Assembly (NCBI GenBank): GCA_035309005.1 | Contig: DATGFP010000015.1 | Span: forward strand, 62,001 to 126,000 | DNA length: 64,000 nucleotides | Direction of reading: 5' to 3' | From: DATARH01 sp035309005 | Lineage (GTDB): Bacteria; Pseudomonadota; Alphaproteobacteria; ATCC43930; CGMCC-115725 | Shown here: in pieces, positions 60,339-64,000 of the stretch | Layout of the letters: each line of letters begins with the position of its first letter | Numbering within the stretch: position 1 is the stretch's first letter | Translations under genes and position numbers: made by a program | The notes under the pieces: generated by a model | Databases searched by the model: none | What the model was told of the DNA's origin: nothing | What the model saw: the letters and a program-made list of their open reading frames with translations, nothing else

Positions 60339-63016
60339 ACCGCGCGCAGCCGGTCGCGGTCGCGCCGGGTGTCGGCCTCGCGCTCGCGCTGCTCGTCGAC
60401 GATCTCCGCCTTGGCCTTGGCGAGGAAGGCGGGGTTGGAGAGTTTCTGCGCGAACTTCGCCAGGTCGGAATCGAGCCGGCCGATCTCCTTCGCAAGGCGG
60501 ATGCGCTCCTGCGCCAGGTCGATGACGTCACCGACCTGCAGGATCAACGTCGTACCCTCGACCACCGCCGCGATGCCGCCCGCCGGCGCCGCACCGGCCG
60601 CCGCGATCTCTGCGACGCGGGCGAGCCTCATAAAATGCTCGCGGTGTCGCTCGATCCGAGCGGCCGCCGTGGCGTCGGCATCCTTGACGAAAAGCGGCAG
60701 GCGAGCGGCCGCCGGCAAATTTACCTCGGTGCGGATCGCGCGGATCGCCGAGATCGCCGCTACCACCCAATCCATCTCGGCCGCCGCCGCGGGGTCGTGC
60801 AAGTCCGGCGGGAGGTCGGGCCAGCTCGCACCGATCAGCATCTCGGCGCTGCCTCCGGCTAGCTGACGCCACACTTCTTCGGTGATGAACGGCATGATCG
60901 GGTGCAGCAAATGCAGCGTCTGCGCCAGTACCCAGGCGGTCGTCGCCTGCGTCTCGGTGCGCGCCGCGGCGTCGTCACCCTGCAGGATCGGCTTGGTGAA
61001 TTCGAGATACCAGTCGCAGAAGCTGCCCCACAGGAAATGATAGAGATGGTGCGCCGCTTCGTCGAAGCGGAAGCTTTCGAGCGCCCCCGTCACCGCGGCG
61101 GCGCACTCGCGTGTCGCGCCGGCGATCCAGCGATTGACGGTCAGCCGGCAATCCCGCGGATCAAAGCCCGCCACCAGTGCGCAGCCGCTCATCTCGAGAT
61201 AGCGCGCGGCATTCCACAGCTTCGTCGCGAAATTGCGTGAGCTTTCGACCCGGCTCTCGGCGAGCTTGATGTCGCGCCCGGGCGAGGCCAGCGCCGCCAG
61301 GGTGAAGCGCAGCGCGTCGCACCCGAAGCGGTCAATGAGGTCTAGAGGATCGATGATGTTGCCGCGCGACTTCGACATCTTCTGGCCGCGCTCGTCGCGC
61401 ACCAGCGCGTGGATGTAGACCGTGCGGAACGGCACGTCGCCCATGAAATGCAGCCCCTGCATCATCATCCGGGCAACCCAGAAGAAGATGATGTCGAAGC
61501 CGGTGACGAGCACATCGCCCGGGTAGTAGCGCTTGAGCTCCGGCGTCTCCTGCGGCCAGCCCAACGTCGAGAACGGCCACAACCCCGACGAGAACCAGGT
61601 GTCGAGCACGTCCTCGTCGCGGACGAGCGCGACCTCATCGCGGTAATGCGCGGCCGCCTCACGCGCCGCCTCGGCCTCGCTCTCGGCGACGAACACCCTG
61701 CCGTCCGGGCCGTACCACGCCGGGATCTGATGGCCCCACCACAATTGCCGCGAGATGCACCAGGGCTGGATGTTGCGCATCCACTCAAAAAACGTGTTCT
61801 CCCACTGCCGCGGCACGAATTGGGTGCGCCCGCTCTCGACAGCCGCGATCGCGGGTTTCGCGAGTTCGGCGGCGTTGCAGAACCATTGGTCGGTCAGCCA
61901 CGGCTCGATGATCTCGCCCGAGCGGTCGTGGTGTGGCACCATCAGAACATGGTCCTCGACCTTTTCCAGGAGACCAAGTTCCTCAAGTCTCTCAACAATG
62001 CGTTTGCGCGCCTCAAACCGATCCAACCTGTCGAGGGTGCCGACCCAGTCGAGTTCCTCTGCGCTTAGGTTGTCGAAGCCCGCACGTAGGCCGACGTTGC
62101 CTTGAATGATAACCCGCGCGTCGCGATCGAAGATATTGATGACATCGAGCCCGTGCCGACGGCCGACCTCGAAATCGTTGAAATCGTGCGCCGGGGTGAT
62201 CTTGACCGCGCCCGACCCCATCGCCGGGTCGGCATACTCGTCAGTCACGATCGGAATGAGCCGGCCAACCAGCGGCAGGCGCACCTGCTTGCCGACGAGA
62301 CCCGCGTAGCGCGCATCATCGGGATGGACCGCGACGCCGGTGTCGCCGAGCATCGTCTCAGGCCGGGTCGTCGCGACGACGATCGAGCGGCCGGGCTCGC
62401 CCTCGACCGGGTAGCGGATATGCCACAGCGAGCCTCTGGTCTCGCGGCTCTCGACCTCGAGGTCGGAGATCACCGTGTGCATGACCGGGTCCCAGTTCAC
62501 CAGGCGCTTGTCGCGGTAGATGAGGCCCTCGCGATAGAGCGTGACGAACACCCGGCGAACCGCCGCCGAGAGACCGTCATCCATCGTAAAGCGCTCGCGC
62601 GTCCAATCGGCCGAAGCCCCCAGCCGGCGCAGCTGATTGGTGATCGTGCCGCCCGATTGCGCCTTCCATTCCCACACACGCTCGATGAACTGCTCGCGGC
62701 CCAGGGCGCGCTTGTCGAGCTGCTGCTCGGCGAGCTGGTTGCCGACCACGATCTCGGTAGCAATGCCGGCGTGATCGGTGCCGGGCTGCCACAACACGTC
62801 GCGTCCGCGCAGGCGCTCGAAGCGAATCAGGATGTCCTGCAGCGTGAACGTCAGCGCGTGGCCCATGTGCAGGCTGCCGGTGACGTTCGGCGGCGGCATC
62901 ATGATCGTGTAGGGCCGCTTGACGCTTTGTGGGTCGGCGGCAAACGTTCCGGCCCGCTCCCACGCCGCGTACTGGGCGGTTTCGACGGTTTCGGGGCGAT
63001 AGGTCTTGTCCAGCAT
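60314..63016 (-). CDS. valS: Valyl-tRNA synthetase
   Basis: The 900-residue class I synthetase charges tRNA-Val. The HIGH-type signature is PPPNVTGSLHMGH (about residues 41-53) and the second is KMSKS (about 546-550). Between them lie the editing domain, with a TTRPETMLGDTGVAVHP segment, and the DWTRERFTMDDG region. The anticodon-binding domain and a C-terminal coiled-coil arm follow. ATG 63016 (LDKTYRPETVE) was chosen because the family starts close to this motif; an upstream start at 63064 would add 16 residues. Confidence 0.95.
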   Translation of the reverse strand: MLDKTYRPETVETAQYAAWERAGTFAADPQSVKRPYTIMMPPPNVTGSLHMGHALTFTLQDILIRFERLRGRDVLWQPGTDHAGIATEIVVGNQLAEQQLDKRALGREQFIERVWEWKAQSGGTITNQLRRLGASADWTRERFTMDDGLSAAVRRVFVTLYREGLIYRDKRLVNWDPVMHTVISDLEVESRETRGSLWHIRYPVEGEPGRSIVVATTRPETMLGDTGVAVHPDDARYAGLVGKQVRLPLVGRLIPIVTDEYADPAMGSGAVKITPAHDFNDFEVGRRHGLDVINIFDRDARVIIQGNVGLRAGFDNLSAEELDWVGTLDRLDRFEARKRIVERLEELGLLEKVEDHVLMVPHHDRSGEIIEPWLTDQWFCNAAELAKPAIAAVESGRTQFVPRQWENTFFEWMRNIQPWCISRQLWWGHQIPAWYGPDGRVFVAESEAEAAREAAAHYRDEVALVRDEDVLDTWFSSGLWPFSTLGWPQETPELKRYYPGDVLVTGFDIIFFWVARMMMQGLHFMGDVPFRTVYIHALVRDERGQKMSKSRGNIIDPLDLIDRFGCDALRFTLAALASPGRDIKLAESRVESSRNFATKLWNAARYLEMSGCALVAGFDPRDCRLTVNRWIAGATRECAAAVTGALESFRFDEAAHHLYHFLWGSFCDWYLEFTKPILQGDDAAARTETQATTAWVLAQTLHLLHPIMPFITEEVWRQLAGGSAEMLIGASWPDLPPDLHDPAAAAEMDWVVAAISAIRAIRTEVNLPAAARLPLFVKDADATAAARIERHREHFMRLARVAEIAAAGAAPAGGIAAVVEGTTLILQVGDVIDLAQERIRLAKEIGRLDSDLAKFAQKLSNPAFLAKAKAEIVDEQREREADTRRDRDRLRAVYDRIAAE

Positions 63017-63276
63017 CGCCGCAACGTCCCTCGGCAAAAGATTAAACACCCCAACGCCCAGCATCCGCCGCCGGGTTGCCCGATGGTTGCTCGGCGCCGT
63101 GGCCTCCCGGAAAACGTTCGGGTGCGGTCGGTTCCCGACGTTTCAGGCACTACCACCCAAAATGCCGTAACCGGGGAGGCAGGCGCGCGTCAAACCGATG
63201 CGGCTAAACGGCAGCCGCGTCAGGCCGTGGCGAGGCTAGGCAGATCCGCGGCGATTTGCCAGCGCAATGGCGGTAG

Positions 63277-64000
63277 CTATTCCTTCAGCCCGCCGCCGAA
63301 GCCGAACCACTTGTCCTTGACCTGTTTGTAATGGCGGTCCATGTCGTAGAGTTGCACCGGGAGCTTCATCTCAGGCGCGATCAGCCGGCCGGTCGCGGAC
63401 GCCAGGTTGAATTCCTGTAGCGCCGCGTCGTGCTGGGCCTGAACGAGCTGTGATTGGGTGGTGAATAGTTGTTGTTCGGCGATCAGTACGTCGAGCACAG
63501 TGCGCGAGCCGACCAGCGCCTCCTGCTGGGTCCCTTCGAGCGCAATTTGCGCGGCCCGCACGGCGGCGCCGAACGAGGCGATCGCGGCGCGCGCCGCCTG
63601 CAGCGTCTCCCACGCGTTGGTTGCATTCTGCACCGCCAGACGGCGCGCGTCGTCGACCTGACTGCGTCGCTGACCGACGGTCTGCTCGGCCTGACGGGTT
63701 TGCGAGTAAACCGCGCCGCCCTCGTAGAGCGGCATGGTCACGCGAGCCGTCACCGAAGCGGCGTCCTCGCGCGTACCGCGCAACGTTAACGACGGGGCGA
63801 AGCTGCGGTTAAGGTCGCCGACGATCGAGATCTGCGGCAACAGCTGCCCGCGTACGAAACTGACATTGTCGCGTGCTGCAAGTTCGGTAAACGAGGCCGC
63901 GATCACATTCGGATTATCGTTCGCTGCAAGGCTCAGGGCTTCCTCGCGGGTTGCTGGGAGCGCTGGCCGCTCGCGCGGCAAAATGAGCCGGCCGGGCGGA
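63277..64000 (-). CDS. TolC-family outer-membrane efflux protein, C-terminal part
   Basis: About 240 residues of the C-terminal part of a TolC-type trimeric outer-membrane channel are visible. They include the helical and strand segments with TRVTMPLYEGGAVYSQTRQA-like (ARVTMPLYEGG) and QTRQAEQTVGQRRSQVDD, the EALVGSRTVLDVLIAEQQL helix and a NLASATGRL end. The reading frame stays open to the right edge, so the start lies outside the window. TolC is the exit duct for type 1 secretion and drug pumps. It could serve the giant repeat protein, but the two genes are far apart. Confidence 0.85.
   Translation of the reverse strand, partial: PPGRLILPRERPALPATREEALSLAANDNPNVIAASFTELAARDNVSFVRGQLLPQISIVGDLNRSFAPSLTLRGTREDAASVTARVTMPLYEGGAVYSQTRQAEQTVGQRRSQVDDARRLAVQNATNAWETLQAARAAIASFGAAVRAAQIALEGTQQEALVGSRTVLDVLIAEQQLFTTQSQLVQAQHDAALQEFNLASATGRLIAPEMKLPVQLYDMDRHYKQVKDKWFGFGGGLKE

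Noticed and set aside
62102..63331. 409-codon plus-strand ORF opposite valS
   Set aside because: Antisense shadow of valS with no recognisable domain.

Overview
The window is high-GC chromosomal DNA from an alphaproteobacterium, probably of the Rhodospirillales and their relatives. This rests on the GC-rich coding style, the linkage of lysC, a nitronate monooxygenase gene and ptsP with a divergent ubiG, and the pairing of a RodZ-like gene with ispG. No rRNA gene or other species-level marker is present, so I do not name a genus.

Layout. (1) 1-12000: metabolic accessory genes. They are an N-formylglutamate amidohydrolase-like gene, a YccF membrane protein, a doubly frameshifted alpha/beta hydrolase, a pterin-4a-carbinolamine dehydratase, a VOC-fold protein, a TPR protein, an unusually long amidase, a frameshifted PRC-barrel gene, two very small membrane-protein ORFs, and a divergent block with a DSD1-type PLP enzyme, an MFS carrier and a luciferase-like oxidoreductase. 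(2) 11972-20536: one minus-strand gene for a 2,854-residue surface protein. It has beta-helix repeats, a nidogen-like domain, Ig-like modules, DUF4214 repeats and an RTX-like C-terminus suggesting type 1 secretion. (3) 20975-24196: a small exported protein and two tandem, equal-length multiheme cytochromes. (4) 24523-31943: a type II secretion operon, gspE-F-H-I-J-K-L-M and a GspC/N-like gene, with no gspD or gspG. (5) 32546-35164: a P-type cation ATPase. (6) 35226-46726: an 11.5-kb integrated element. (7) 46680-64000: tRNA-Lys(CUU) and housekeeping genes: a GT2-GtrA glycosyltransferase, a Crp/Fnr regulator, a DcaP-like porin, ispG, a RodZ-like gene, ptsP, a nitronate monooxygenase, lysC, ubiG, a DUF1178 gene, a methyltransferase, valS and the 3' part of a tolC-like gene.

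The integrated element is the most interesting part. A 48-bp direct repeat marks its ends: the 3' part of the intact tRNA-Lys gene at the right and a detached copy at the left. Inside are a tyrosine integrase, an Xis-like helix-turn-helix protein, a primase-polymerase, a RepA-like ATPase, a large-terminase-like protein and a run of small tightly packed genes. I see no capsid, portal, tail or lysis gene. This gene set fits a phage satellite better than a complete prophage. A heptamer, CGGACAY, recurs at both ends and upstream of an internal gene, each time including a pair exactly 11 bp apart. A separate cluster of GGGGACA repeats sits at the end of the replication ATPase gene and may be the origin.

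Many genes overlap by 4 bp (ATGA or GTGA), which suggests translational coupling in the gsp operon, the cytochrome pair, the MFS-oxidoreductase pair, the replication block and the lysC-nitronate monooxygenase-ptsP operon. The two frameshifted genes may be real pseudogenes or assembly errors; the sequence alone cannot decide.
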